64,000 nucleotides of DNA from contig NZ_QCYK01000002.1 in NCBI RefSeq assembly GCF_003071345.1, positions 1,178,001-1,242,000 of the forward strand, read 5' to 3'. The stretch is from Chitinophaga parva. GTDB lineage: Bacteria; Bacteroidota; Bacteroidia; Chitinophagales; Chitinophagaceae. A model generated the notes under the pieces. It was not told the DNA's origin, made no database searches, and saw only the letters and a list, made by a program, of their open reading frames with translations. The position numbers were made by a program, and so were the translations under genes. The first letter of the stretch is position 1. Each line of letters begins with the position of its first letter. Shown one piece after another: positions 53,338 through 62,450 of this stretch.

Positions 53338-54767
53338 CTGATCTCGTTTTCGTTCTCTATTGCTGACGGGTAAAGCACACGGTCATTCAGCCTGGTAAAT
53401 GTTTCGCGGAGCGCAGGCTCCGTATCCATAAGCGCTTTCAGTTGCGCGGCATATTTTGCAAGGTCCGGGTGGTCATCTTTATTCAGTGCTGCTTCAATGG
53501 CGTTGTAGCGCAGGTAGTACACGCGCACGTCTGCCATGAGGCGATAATGCTCAAATTCATCCGCATGTTTGGTGGGCTGCATGGCGTGCAGGATGCGGGC
53601 GCTCCATTCCGCACTGTCCAGCCCCTGGGTGCCGGGTTTGGCGCAAAAGAGAGCACGGCGGAAGCCCGCTGCGGTGGCGGCATCCAGGCCATATTGCTCC
53701 TGGCAGTAGCGGGTAATGAAGCTATCCGTGTTAAGCGCCTGTACCTGGTGGACAGACTGCAGGAAGGCAGCGATCAGCATATTGAACCCACTGATAGGAT
53801 ACACGTTGCGCACGGGGTACAGGTCTGTAAGATCGCCGGTGGCGTTGAATACGGCATCGTATTCACCGGAGGTGGACCAGGAAGTCATCACAATGCCTTT
53901 GTAGCCCAGCTGGCGGGTGGTGGGCACAAAGTCGTGGATGTTATTAAAGTGGCGCTGCCAGCCGGTGTAGAAATAGTTATCGGGATCGCTGCGCAGGGCA
54001 GGAGATCCCCAGATCTGGTAGCCGCTTTGGAGCAATTTGCGATGGTCGCCAAAACGGTCCAGTGCCCAGCCATAGTTCCAGTCTACCAGCACGGCTTGTT
54101 TGGGCAGTTGTTGTAAGTACTCCGGGTATTTCAGGGCAATGTCTGCCCAGAGCACGGGGATCTTGCCCAGGCTGATCACGATGTCGCAAAGCATTTTCAC
54201 GTGATCGAAATAGAGTTTGGATACCCCTCTGTTCTTAGCCCTTTGCTGGCATAGCGGGCAGTGGCCCAGCAGGTGGGTCTCATCGCAGCCAATGTGGATG
54301 TAAGGCGAGTGGTGGGTGGCTGCCATTTCTTTGAACAGCTTTGTGAACAGGGCCTTGTTAGCCGCCAGCTGGCTGGGGCATACCTGTGAATAATCGCGGC
54401 TGTCTTCCCGGAGCGCGGCGTAGCGCGGGTAGCGGAGGATGTACTCTACATGCCCAAAGCTTTGCTGCAGGGGAATAACATCCATGTGCAGGCTATCGCA
54501 ATAGTGTATAAAATCCGTTACCTCGCTGCGCGTGTAGGCGTAGCGGTTAGGGATCACGGGTTCCGTTTCAAAAGGGTAGGCGCCTTCCCATTCCATCACC
54601 AGGGTATTGATGCCCTGCTGGCTGAGTTGAAGTGCCAGTTGTTTAAGGGCCGGCATTTTCATCACTTGTATGCGCAGGTCTATGTGGAAGCCGCGTACCG
54701 CGGGGGCCTGGGCCCGGGTGGTACAGCAGGCAATCAACAGCAGGAGGGCGGGCAGCAGTCGTTTCAT
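53289..54767 (-). CDS. GH20-like glycoside hydrolase (HexD-type barrel)
   Basis: The 492-aa protein has a signal peptide (LLLLIACCTTRAQ) and a GH20-type TIM barrel without the N-terminal hexosaminidase small domain. The catalytic Asp-Glu pair is in HIGCDETHLLG (D162-E163), followed by HCPLC, and the rest (GFHIDLRIQ; MDVIPLQQSFGHVEYIL; VLWADIALKYPE; GIVMTSWSTSGEYD) resembles hexosaminidase D-like enzymes. It probably cleaves beta-linked hexosamines. Its start overlaps the stop of the NagB-like gene (ATGA), which places it inside the GlcNAc operon. Confidence 0.88.
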   Translation of the reverse strand: MKRLLPALLLLIACCTTRAQAPAVRGFHIDLRIQVMKMPALKQLALQLSQQGINTLVMEWEGAYPFETEPVIPNRYAYTRSEVTDFIHYCDSLHMDVIPLQQSFGHVEYILRYPRYAALREDSRDYSQVCPSQLAANKALFTKLFKEMAATHHSPYIHIGCDETHLLGHCPLCQQRAKNRGVSKLYFDHVKMLCDIVISLGKIPVLWADIALKYPEYLQQLPKQAVLVDWNYGWALDRFGDHRKLLQSGYQIWGSPALRSDPDNYFYTGWQRHFNNIHDFVPTTRQLGYKGIVMTSWSTSGEYDAVFNATGDLTDLYPVRNVYPISGFNMLIAAFLQSVHQVQALNTDSFITRYCQEQYGLDAATAAGFRRALFCAKPGTQGLDSAEWSARILHAMQPTKHADEFEHYRLMADVRVYYLRYNAIEAALNKDDHPDLAKYAAQLKALMDTEPALRETFTRLNDRVLYPSAIENENEIRCYKTHQLYARLTRTR

Positions 54768-55495
54768 ATGGGTTGATAGCTTTGTTCGTCAACAAAAAGA
54801 ACAGCGTTTGCATGCGTGCGGAGAATGGTGGAAGGATAAGTTTCAGACACGGGCTCCGTCAGCGTATGGTACACCGCCTGGCGTTTCGTGGGGCCGGGTA
54901 CCATGCAGAAGATGGCACCTGCCTGCATAAGGGCGGGGATGGTAAGCGTAATGGCGTGGGTGGGTACCTGTTCTATGCTGGCAAAGCAGCCATCATTGAC
55001 CTGCTGCTGGCGGCACGCGTGGTCCAGTGTTACTTTCTTTACCAATGCCGTATCCAGGAAATCCGCGGGGGGGTCGTTGAATGCAATGTGGGTATTTTCC
55101 CCGATGCCCATGCACACCACATCCGGCTTGTGCAGTTCCAGCAATTGCGTATAGGCGTCTATGTTATCGCCCAGGTAATGCACAGAAGCAAAGGGCACCT
55201 GCTCAAAAATGCGGGTGCGGAGGAAATTGCCGAAGCCCTGGGGTGCATCGGCCGGCAGGCCAATGTATTCATCCATGTGAAAGGCATTGATCTTATGCCA
55301 TTGGATCTCCGGATCGGCCACCAGCGCGGCCAGGAACTCATTTTGGGAAGGCGCCGCGGCAAAGATCACGTTCACTTCACTTTTCGCCGCGGTGAGCACC
55401 TGCAGGTATTGCGCTACCAGGGCGGCTGCGTGCCGGCCCAGTGCCTGCCGGGTGGGCGATACGTGTACGGTAAGGTTATCTTTCTTGAACATCAT
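54764..55495 (-). CDS. nagB: NagB-like glucosamine-6-phosphate deaminase/isomerase
   Basis: The 243-aa protein fits the NagB/SugarP-isomerase family with FHMDEYIGL (Asp75, matching the catalytic base Asp72 of E. coli NagB) and GIGENTHIAFNDPP. In E. coli the second motif reads GVGNDGHIAFNEP; here the position of Asp141 is Asn134 and Glu148 is Asp141, while the histidine (His136) is kept. These differences mark a subfamily also annotated as NagB in Bacteroidota, so a related amino-sugar phosphate substrate is possible. Its neighbours (NagA, NagP, GH18, GH20) favour conversion of GlcN-6-P to Fru-6-P and ammonia. Confidence 0.82.
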   Translation of the reverse strand: MMFKKDNLTVHVSPTRQALGRHAAALVAQYLQVLTAAKSEVNVIFAAAPSQNEFLAALVADPEIQWHKINAFHMDEYIGLPADAPQGFGNFLRTRIFEQVPFASVHYLGDNIDAYTQLLELHKPDVVCMGIGENTHIAFNDPPADFLDTALVKKVTLDHACRQQQVNDGCFASIEQVPTHAITLTIPALMQAGAIFCMVPGPTKRQAVYHTLTEPVSETYPSTILRTHANAVLFVDEQSYQPI

Positions 55496-55501
55496 GCATG
55501 G

Positions 55502-56680
55502 TTACTGTTGAAAAATGGTTTGGCCGGAAAGGAGGGTGCGTTGTATGCGGATATGGTCATCAAAAAGCACCAGGTCTGCCTGCCGCCCGGGCAGGAGGGA
55601 GCCCATTTGCCGGTCTACCCCCATAATGCGTGCAGGCGTGGCCGTTATCATGCGCACAGCATCCACCAGCGGTATGCCGGCCATGTGGATCATATTGCGC
55701 ACCAGCAGGTCTGCTGTGGCTACGCTGCCCGCAAAGGCAGTACGGTCGGGCATCTTGGCCACCCCATCTTCAATGATCACGGGTTGCCCGTTCTTTAATC
55801 CACCCAATATGCTGGGCCCTTCCGGCATGCCTGCTCCCCGCATGGCATCGGTAATGAGGGCTATGTTTTCCGTGCCCTTTATTTTGTGGATGAGTTGCAG
55901 CAGGGAGGCGGGCAGGTGTTTGCCGTCGGCTATTACTTCCACCGTCATGCCATCCAGCAGGTAAGCCGCTTCTACTGCACCTCCATAGCGAAATGCATGG
56001 CGCCGCGTTACGGTGGACATGCAGGAATAAAAATGCGTGGCATGTGTGTAGCCCTGTGCAAATGCGGTGAGCACTTCCGTGTCCAGCGCGTTGGTATGGG
56101 CTATGGCTGCCAGCACGTTCTTGCTTTGCAGGTATTGCCCGAATGCTAACGCACCTTCCAGTTCGGGGGCTGCGCTCCAGCGTTTAATGTAATCATAACG
56201 TTCCAGGATGGATCGGTATTCCGCGGGGTCGGGGTTGCGGATGTAGCGCGGGTCTTGTGCGCCCCGCTGCTCCATGGAAAAATAGGGGCCTTCTATGTGC
56301 ATGCCGATGAAGCGGGCGCCCCGGGTATTCTGTGCATGCGCGCTGGCGTAGGTGTCCAGGGTGGTCAGCAGGTCGTCCTGCTCACAACTCAGGGTGGTAG
56401 GCGTAAGCGCAGTGGTGCCGTAGCGTGCGTGCAGCTGTGCAATGCCAAGGAACGCCTCCACGGTATTGTCCATAAAATCGTGCCCGCCGCCCCCATGCAC
56501 ATGGATGTCTATGAAACCGGGGGAGAGGTACAAGCCCCCGGCATCCAGGGTTTCAGCCGCTTTTACACCGGTATCATGCGGGGCTATGTCCATGATCTTT
56601 CCACCGTTTACCAGTACGGTGCCGCCTTCAACAATGCCGGCGGGCAGGATCACTTTTGCGTTTATGATCTTCAGTTGCAT
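55502..56680 (-). CDS. nagA: N-acetylglucosamine-6-phosphate deacetylase
   Basis: The protein of about 392 aa (ATG at 56680, MQLKIINAKVILP; an alternative ATG at 56695 overlaps the transporter stop) belongs to the amidohydrolase superfamily, with the metal-binding HxH in FIDIHVHGGGGHDFMD near residue 60 and GMHIEGPYF, IAHTNA, HATHFYSCMS and LITDAMRGAGMPEG further on. It removes the acetyl group from GlcNAc-6-phosphate in the cytoplasm. It lies between the transporter and the NagB-like gene with gaps of 5 and 6 bp, so it is part of the same operon. Confidence 0.95.
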   Translation of the reverse strand: MQLKIINAKVILPAGIVEGGTVLVNGGKIMDIAPHDTGVKAAETLDAGGLYLSPGFIDIHVHGGGGHDFMDNTVEAFLGIAQLHARYGTTALTPTTLSCEQDDLLTTLDTYASAHAQNTRGARFIGMHIEGPYFSMEQRGAQDPRYIRNPDPAEYRSILERYDYIKRWSAAPELEGALAFGQYLQSKNVLAAIAHTNALDTEVLTAFAQGYTHATHFYSCMSTVTRRHAFRYGGAVEAAYLLDGMTVEVIADGKHLPASLLQLIHKIKGTENIALITDAMRGAGMPEGPSILGGLKNGQPVIIEDGVAKMPDRTAFAGSVATADLLVRNMIHMAGIPLVDAVRMITATPARIMGVDRQMGSLLPGRQADLVLFDDHIRIQRTLLSGQTIFQQ

Positions 56681-56685
56681 AATGT

Positions 56686-57960
56686 TCAGGCCCATCTTTT
56701 TATACGATGGCCGTAGAAGGCGTAGTATGTTAGAAATAGATAACAGGGCATTAGCACCCAGTAAGCTTTTTGTGGACTGCCTGCATCGGCCAGGTGGCCA
56801 TAGAGCAGGGGTAATATGGCATTGCCGCTAAGGCCCATGATGAGCAGGGAGGCACCTTGCTTTACCCGTGTGCCCAGTCCATCCAGCGCCAGGGGCCAAA
56901 TACCGGCCCAGATCATGGAATTGGCAAAGCCCAGCAGCACCAGCATCCACACGGAAATGTCGGTGGTATGGCCCAGCAGGTGCACGGTGCCGCTTAAATT
57001 TACGACCATCCCGCTAAGGATGATGCCCAGGAGGGTACATATTTTCAAAGCAGTTTGCTGGGAAATGGCCCATGGAATAAGGCTGATGCCCAGCAGGTAG
57101 CCGCAAATGGTGGTGAAGAGCGTGTAAGAGGGAAATACTTTAGCCTCGGGAATGGAGAGGCCGCTGGTGTGGGCGTAATTTACGATCGTATCTACCGCAA
57201 TGAGCTGGGAGCCTACATGCACAAAGATTGCCACAGCGCCCAGCACCAGCGAGGGGTGTTGCAATATGCCCCGGGAATGCTTGCTGCTGGCGTGTTCTGG
57301 AGGCTCCGGTAAATTGGAAAAGCGGATGAGCAATCCCAGTATGCACAGCACGCTACCCACCAGTACATAAGGCAGGATGAGCCTTTTTACCAGCATGTTC
57401 AGCACTTCATTTTTTTGTGCCAGCCCCATCTCATGGATGGAGGCAAACAATGCAGTATCGCCGGGCTTGATGATGGCCGCGGCGAGCAATAGGGGCGCAA
57501 TGATGCCGGCCGTTTTGTTGCAGATGCCCATGATGCTGATGCGCTGTGCCGCTCGTTCTTTAGCGCCTAGCAGCGTTACATAAGGGTTTACGGCGGTCTG
57601 TAAAATGGCCAGCCCTATGCCAATGATGAAAAGGCCGGTGAGGAATACACCGTAAGCGCGCAGGTAAGCGGCCGGTACAAATACAAAGGCACCGGCAGAC
57701 ATGAGCAGGAAACCCACTGTCATGCCGCGTTTGAAGCCAATGCGCTGCAGCAGGGACGCCGCCGGCAGGGCAATGACGAGATAAGAAATATAAAAGGCAA
57801 ACGTAACCAGGTATGATTCAAAATTAGTAAGCTGGCAGGCTACCTTGAAATAGGGGATCAGCATGGCATTGACCCAGGTGGCAAAACCCAGTACAAAAAA
57901 TACCATGCAGACCAGGAGCAACGGGCCTTTTACCTTGGCAGTGGCAACTTCCATACGCAT
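56686..57960 (-). CDS. nagP: NagP-type sugar MFS transporter
   Basis: The 424-aa protein has twelve predicted membrane helices and fits the FHS family (fucose/galactose/glucose-proton symporters): FFVLGFATWVNAMLIPYFK near the start, GLAILQTAVNPYVTLLG, the KERAAQRISI loop, and FANSMIWAGIWPLALDGLG. In Bacteroidota and Shewanella the GlcNAc members are called NagP. It would bring in free GlcNAc, which then needs a kinase. It lies directly downstream of the GH18 chitinase gene (15 bp) and before nagA. Confidence 0.9.
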   Translation of the reverse strand: MRMEVATAKVKGPLLLVCMVFFVLGFATWVNAMLIPYFKVACQLTNFESYLVTFAFYISYLVIALPAASLLQRIGFKRGMTVGFLLMSAGAFVFVPAAYLRAYGVFLTGLFIIGIGLAILQTAVNPYVTLLGAKERAAQRISIMGICNKTAGIIAPLLLAAAIIKPGDTALFASIHEMGLAQKNEVLNMLVKRLILPYVLVGSVLCILGLLIRFSNLPEPPEHASSKHSRGILQHPSLVLGAVAIFVHVGSQLIAVDTIVNYAHTSGLSIPEAKVFPSYTLFTTICGYLLGISLIPWAISQQTALKICTLLGIILSGMVVNLSGTVHLLGHTTDISVWMLVLLGFANSMIWAGIWPLALDGLGTRVKQGASLLIMGLSGNAILPLLYGHLADAGSPQKAYWVLMPCYLFLTYYAFYGHRIKRWA

Positions 57961-57975
57961 GTGAAATGTGATACA

Positions 57976-59127
57976 CTACTGCCCCAGTTGTGCATGCAGC
58001 ACCGGTAGCAGGTAGGTCTTCGGATCATTGAAATATTCCCAGAAAAAAGCACCGCCCAGGTGATGTTGCTGTACGTACACGGCTTTTTCCCTGGTAGAGG
58101 CTTCGTCATCGTAGGTGATGAAGTAGCGGGTACTGTCGTTAAAAAGATAAGGAGCATGTGCGGCGCTATCCCAATACCGCGTATAGCCGTGCTGGTTAAT
58201 TACGCTGTCTTTCAGTTGGGTGAAGCCGCCTGCGGGGATCTTTTCACCCGTGGAAAGAGTGTCAACTTTTTCTCCCAGGCCGTGATGTGCGGTGGTAGCG
58301 GCTTTCATGCCATGGGCATAGAAGGCTACGCCTATCAGCAGTTTCCCGGGTGGCACGCCCTGGGCTATATAATCGCGGATGCCTTTATCCGCGGAGCGGG
58401 GGCTTAAGGTACCGTAGCCATATAAATTGGTATGATGGCCTACAGTATGTTGGGGCCCGGAGAAATCATAGGTCATCAGGTTGATGTAATCCATGTAGCG
58501 GGCCACTGCCGCAAGATCTACATGATCCGTGTAAGCTTTGGATACGTTAAAGGCGCCGCTGAGCAGGTAGTGCTTGTGCGTAATGCGGCCCAGGGAGTCC
58601 AGCTGGCGGCGGAACTCCGCCCACATCCGCGTAAAATTAGGTTTGTCTTCCACCGGGCGGAATGTATTGTTATTATTCCCGGCCTGCCCGGGGTATTCCC
58701 AGTCTACATCCACACCATCCAGGTCAAAGTGTTGCACCAGGCCCACCGCGGAGGCTACAAACTTATGCCGGGAAGTGGGCGTCAGCACTGCGTCTGAAAG
58801 GAAGCGGCTGCGGGTACCGCCGCCGATGGAGATGAGGATCTTCAGGCTGGGATTGAGCTGCTTCAGGCCATTCAGCTGGTGGAAGTTGGTGGTGTCGTTT
58901 TGTGGATGGTCCAGGTAGCAGAGGCTGTCTTTGCAATTCACAAAGGCATAATTAATATGTGTGAGCTTTTTAGCGTCAATGGCCTGCACGTTCAGGAGGT
59001 GGCCAAATGCGCCTACGTAAGCAATTACTTTGTAGGGAGGCTGTGCCCTGGCAGAAACAGGCGTAGTAAGGCCTGCGCCACCCAGGCATAGCAGCAGGAG
59101 CAGGGCCTGTGTATGGTGTATAAACAT
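57976..59127 (-). CDS. GH18 chitinase
   Basis: The 383-aa protein has a signal peptide (ending near VSARAQ), then a single GH18 barrel: KVIAYVGAF on strand 1, ILISIGGGT on strand 3, the catalytic DLDGVDVDWEYP with D137, D140, D142 and Glu144 (DxxDxDxE), MTYDFSGP on strand 6 and GGAFFWEYFND near the end. It cleaves chitin or chitin oligosaccharides with retention. No chitin-binding module is attached. It is the first gene of the minus-strand operon, opposite the SusC/SusD genes. Confidence 0.95.
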   Translation of the reverse strand: MFIHHTQALLLLLCLGGAGLTTPVSARAQPPYKVIAYVGAFGHLLNVQAIDAKKLTHINYAFVNCKDSLCYLDHPQNDTTNFHQLNGLKQLNPSLKILISIGGGTRSRFLSDAVLTPTSRHKFVASAVGLVQHFDLDGVDVDWEYPGQAGNNNNTFRPVEDKPNFTRMWAEFRRQLDSLGRITHKHYLLSGAFNVSKAYTDHVDLAAVARYMDYINLMTYDFSGPQHTVGHHTNLYGYGTLSPRSADKGIRDYIAQGVPPGKLLIGVAFYAHGMKAATTAHHGLGEKVDTLSTGEKIPAGGFTQLKDSVINQHGYTRYWDSAAHAPYLFNDSTRYFITYDDEASTREKAVYVQQHHLGGAFFWEYFNDPKTYLLPVLHAQLGQ

Positions 59128-59156
59128 AAGAAGAAGATGTTTTTATGATGTCATAA

Positions 59157-59170
59157 CGTGTACGTACACG
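59157..59170. promoter_or_regulatory. Palindromic operator candidate before the GH18-nag operon
   Basis: CGTGTACGTACACG is a perfect 14-bp palindrome, 30 bp upstream of the GH18 start codon. On the minus strand it directly follows TAAATTCG, one base from the TAnnTTTG -7 box. It shares ACGTGTACGT with the site before susC at 59379-59400. Probably a binding site for a LacI-type or similar dimeric regulator. Confidence 0.55.
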
Positions 59171-59348
59171 AATTTAAACACTTTTTTGGTTTCCAGGTAA
59201 GATTTTTTTTCCGGAGTCGCAAAAGCAGGTTGTGGGTTCCCTGGAAGCCGTGTGTGCGCGGGGCCTTACTGGAAAAGGGATTGCACCAGGTGTATACTTT
59301 TTTTTGACTGTTCTTATCTTCATTTTCCATTTTTTTTAAAAGGATGTT

Positions 59349-59400
59349 TTGAAAATTGAAAGCATTCTCTATATTTGTTTTACGTGTACGTTAACGTAAA
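59349..59400 (+). promoter_or_regulatory. susC promoter with overlapping operator candidate
   Basis: TTG at 59349-59351 and TATATTTG at 59370-59377 fit Bacteroidota -33 and -7 elements, 18 bp apart. Immediately after the -7 box lies an imperfect palindrome (59379-59400) with outer arms TTTACGT / ACGTAAA and the core ACGTGTACGT that is also found at 59156-59165. A repressor bound here would cover the start of transcription. The rest of 59171-59348 holds no gene. Confidence 0.6.
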
Positions 59401-59464
59401 AGTTAAGGAATCGCGAACCAACCAAAGTCATCGCTCCATTTTTCCAAACATCAAATCCACTATT

Positions 59465-62449
59465 ATGCGAAAACAACGACCTCCGATTGTCAGCTTATTG
59501 CGCTGCGCGCTCCTGTATGGTGTATGTTCCTTCTTTATGGTTTTTCTATCCGCACCGGCCGCCCTGGCCCAATCCCGCCTGGTGAGCGGTAAGGTACTGG
59601 ATGTAAGTAATGACCAGCCGGTAATAGGCGCCACCGTGCGGGTAAAAGGCAGCACCCGCGGCACTGTAACGGATGTAAACGGTGCCTTTAAGATAAATAT
59701 GGACGCCGGCGGCACCCTGCAGGTGAGCGCCGTGAATTTTGTACCGGTGGAACTAGCCACCGGCAGTACATCTCCCTTGCTGGTAAAACTCAAAGTGATC
59801 AATAAGGCCCTCAATGAAGTAGTGGTGGTGGGCTATGGCACCGCCAAGCGCTCCGACGTAACCGGCTCCGTATCGTCTGTGCCCAAAGAACGCCTGGCCC
59901 AGATCCCCGTGGCCAATGTGCTCAGTGCCATGGAAGGCGCTGTGGCGGGGGTAAACGTCACCACCGGTACCAATGTGCCCGGTGCATCGCCCGGGGTGCT
60001 CATCCGCGGTGTGAATACCATTAACGGCCGCACAGATCCCCTGATCGTGATGGATGGAGTGCCTTATGAAAATATTTCCCTGAACGATGTGAATGCAAAT
60101 GACATTGCCTCCATCGACATCCTCAAAGATGTGTCGGCGGTGGCTATCTACGGTACCCGCGGGGCCAACGGGGTGATCCTCATCACCACCAAACACGGTA
60201 AAACCGGCAAAGCTTCTATTTCCCTGAGCACCTATGCCGGTATTGAAGGATTTGCGCACAAAGTGGATCCGATGAATGGAGCGGAATATGCGCAGAAGTA
60301 TGCGGACTGGAAACAGCAGGCCGGCGTGACCAACGATTTTGCTGTGCCCAACCAGTACGAACAGGAAAATTATGCCGCGGGCAAAAGTACAGACTGGCTT
60401 AGTAAAATATCGCAGCAGGGTTTTATTCAGGACCACAACCTGAGCATCGGTGGTGGTAGTGCGGATGTAAAATATTATGTATCCGGTGAGTATTTCAGTG
60501 AGAAAGGTATTCTCAAAGGTTACCAGAACAAGCGTGCCAGCATCCGCACCAATCTGGATGCAAACATCACTTCCTGGCTTTCTGCCGGCGTGAACCTGCT
60601 GTACGTGAATAATAACTCCGACGGTGGCCGGGTGAACCTGCAGCAAGCCATGGAAGTGAGCCCCTGGGGCCGTTACCAGAATGCAGACGGCTCCTACACC
60701 ATTTTCCCGATGGAACAGGAAGAGGCATTTAAAAGTCCCATGTTGGGCCTCACCACTACGCGCAACGACCGGCGCCAGAATATCATCACCAATGTATACG
60801 CCGAAGTGCGCCCCATCACGGGTCTCAAATACCGTATCAATGCAGGCTACACTGATGTACCCACCCTCTTCCAAAGCTATGCCGGCCGGCCCTCCGGTGA
60901 CATTGCTGGTGGAACGGCCAACATCTCCAACGGCGAAACCAAAAAATGGATCGTGGAAAACATCGTGGGCTATGAAAAGACCTGGCAGAAACACCGCCTT
61001 GAGCTTACTGGTTTGTACAGCGCCCAGAAGAATACCATGTTCAGCGCTTCCGTCACTGCAAAAGGGTTTATCAACGATGCCCTCAAGTTTAATGATGTGC
61101 AGGGTGCTACTACCTTCTCCGCTTCTTCATCGGCCATCACATCTACCATCGTATCGCAGATGCTGCGCGTGAACTATGGGTATGACAGCCGCTATCTCCT
61201 TACTGCCACCGCCAGACGTGATGGGTATTCTGCCTTTGGTGCCAATACCAATAAGTACGGCCTGTTCCCTTCCCTGGCGGCTGCCTGGAATATCTCCAAT
61301 GAGCCATTCATGAAAGACGTGAAAGCGGTGAACAACCTGAAGCTGCGCGCCTCCTACGGCCTGTCCGGCAACCAGAGCGCGGTGTCTCCCAACTCCACCA
61401 TCACTACATTCACCACCACCACTATGCCTTCCGGTGGTAAGCCGGTAACCGGTGTGCTGGCCGATGTATTAGGCAATGGAGACCTGAAATGGGAAAGCAC
61501 GTACGGTGCTAACGTGGGCATTGATTTCTCTCTTTTTAATGAGCGCATAGGCGGTAGCATAGAGGGCTATGATACACGCACCAGGGACCTGGTGCTGTAC
61601 CGCACGTTGCCCGCTGCTACCGGTTACCTGAACGTAGTGTCCAACATTGGTAAGGTGGCCAATAAAGGCCTGGAGATCACCCTGCGCACGCAGAACATCA
61701 TTACCAAAGATTTCCGCTGGGAAACCAGTTTCAGTTTTGCGACCAACCAGAATAAGATCGTAGACCTGTATGGCGATAAGAAAGATGATATCGGCAACCG
61801 TTTCTTCATTGGTCACCCGGTGAACGTAGTGTATGATTACAGGATGACGGGCGTTTGGCAAACGGGGGAGGACCCTTCTAAACAGGACCCCACAGCCACT
61901 CCCGGCGACCTGAAGTTTGAAGACAAAGACCACAGTGGCAGCATCGACGCCAATGACCGCATGATCCTGGGCCAGACTATTCCCAAATGGACCGGTGGCC
62001 TTACCTCTACCTGGCACTATAAAAATTTCCACCTGAACGTGTTCATCCAAACGGCCCAGGGCATTATGCAAAACAATGACCTGATCAACTTCCGCGATTT
62101 TGGCGGCCGTATGAACCTGCCCACCGGCATTGGTTACTGGACGGAAGCCAACAAAAGCGCTACCCGTCCCAAACTCACGTACGTGAATTACCTCAACTAC
62201 GGTTACGTGTCAAACGCCAGCTATACCCGCATTAAAGATGCCACGCTGAGTTATACCATGCCTTCCGCTATAGCAAATAAGATCGGCATTGCGGCACTGA
62301 CGCTGTATGTAACCGGCCGCAACCTGGTCACCTTTACCAAATGGAAAGGCTGGGACCCTGAAGCCGGCTATGGCACTTCCGGCGATACGGAAGGCAACTA
62401 CCCACTGGTACGTTCATTTATTTTAGGCGCTAACATCACACTTCGTTAA
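59465..62449 (+). CDS. SusC/RagA TonB-dependent transporter (chitin locus)
   Basis: The protein of about 994 aa starts at MRKQRPPIVSLL (59465); the open frame upstream contains the operator and promoter. After a signal peptide (ALAQS) come a carboxypeptidase-regulatory-like domain (VSGKVLDVSNDQPVIGATVRVKGS), the TonB-box area (NEVVVVGYGTAKRSDVTGSV), the plug (ILKDVSAVAIYGTRGANGVILITTKHGK) and the barrel ending SFILGANITLR. Unlike the other SusC in this window it has no STN domain, which agrees with control by a DNA-binding regulator at the palindromes rather than by FecR. It should import chitin oligosaccharides with the next gene's product. Confidence 0.95.
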   Translation: MRKQRPPIVSLLRCALLYGVCSFFMVFLSAPAALAQSRLVSGKVLDVSNDQPVIGATVRVKGSTRGTVTDVNGAFKINMDAGGTLQVSAVNFVPVELATGSTSPLLVKLKVINKALNEVVVVGYGTAKRSDVTGSVSSVPKERLAQIPVANVLSAMEGAVAGVNVTTGTNVPGASPGVLIRGVNTINGRTDPLIVMDGVPYENISLNDVNANDIASIDILKDVSAVAIYGTRGANGVILITTKHGKTGKASISLSTYAGIEGFAHKVDPMNGAEYAQKYADWKQQAGVTNDFAVPNQYEQENYAAGKSTDWLSKISQQGFIQDHNLSIGGGSADVKYYVSGEYFSEKGILKGYQNKRASIRTNLDANITSWLSAGVNLLYVNNNSDGGRVNLQQAMEVSPWGRYQNADGSYTIFPMEQEEAFKSPMLGLTTTRNDRRQNIITNVYAEVRPITGLKYRINAGYTDVPTLFQSYAGRPSGDIAGGTANISNGETKKWIVENIVGYEKTWQKHRLELTGLYSAQKNTMFSASVTAKGFINDALKFNDVQGATTFSASSSAITSTIVSQMLRVNYGYDSRYLLTATARRDGYSAFGANTNKYGLFPSLAAAWNISNEPFMKDVKAVNNLKLRASYGLSGNQSAVSPNSTITTFTTTTMPSGGKPVTGVLADVLGNGDLKWESTYGANVGIDFSLFNERIGGSIEGYDTRTRDLVLYRTLPAATGYLNVVSNIGKVANKGLEITLRTQNIITKDFRWETSFSFATNQNKIVDLYGDKKDDIGNRFFIGHPVNVVYDYRMTGVWQTGEDPSKQDPTATPGDLKFEDKDHSGSIDANDRMILGQTIPKWTGGLTSTWHYKNFHLNVFIQTAQGIMQNNDLINFRDFGGRMNLPTGIGYWTEANKSATRPKLTYVNYLNYGYVSNASYTRIKDATLSYTMPSAIANKIGIAALTLYVTGRNLVTFTKWKGWDPEAGYGTSGDTEGNYPLVRSFILGANITLR

Positions 62450-62450
62450 T

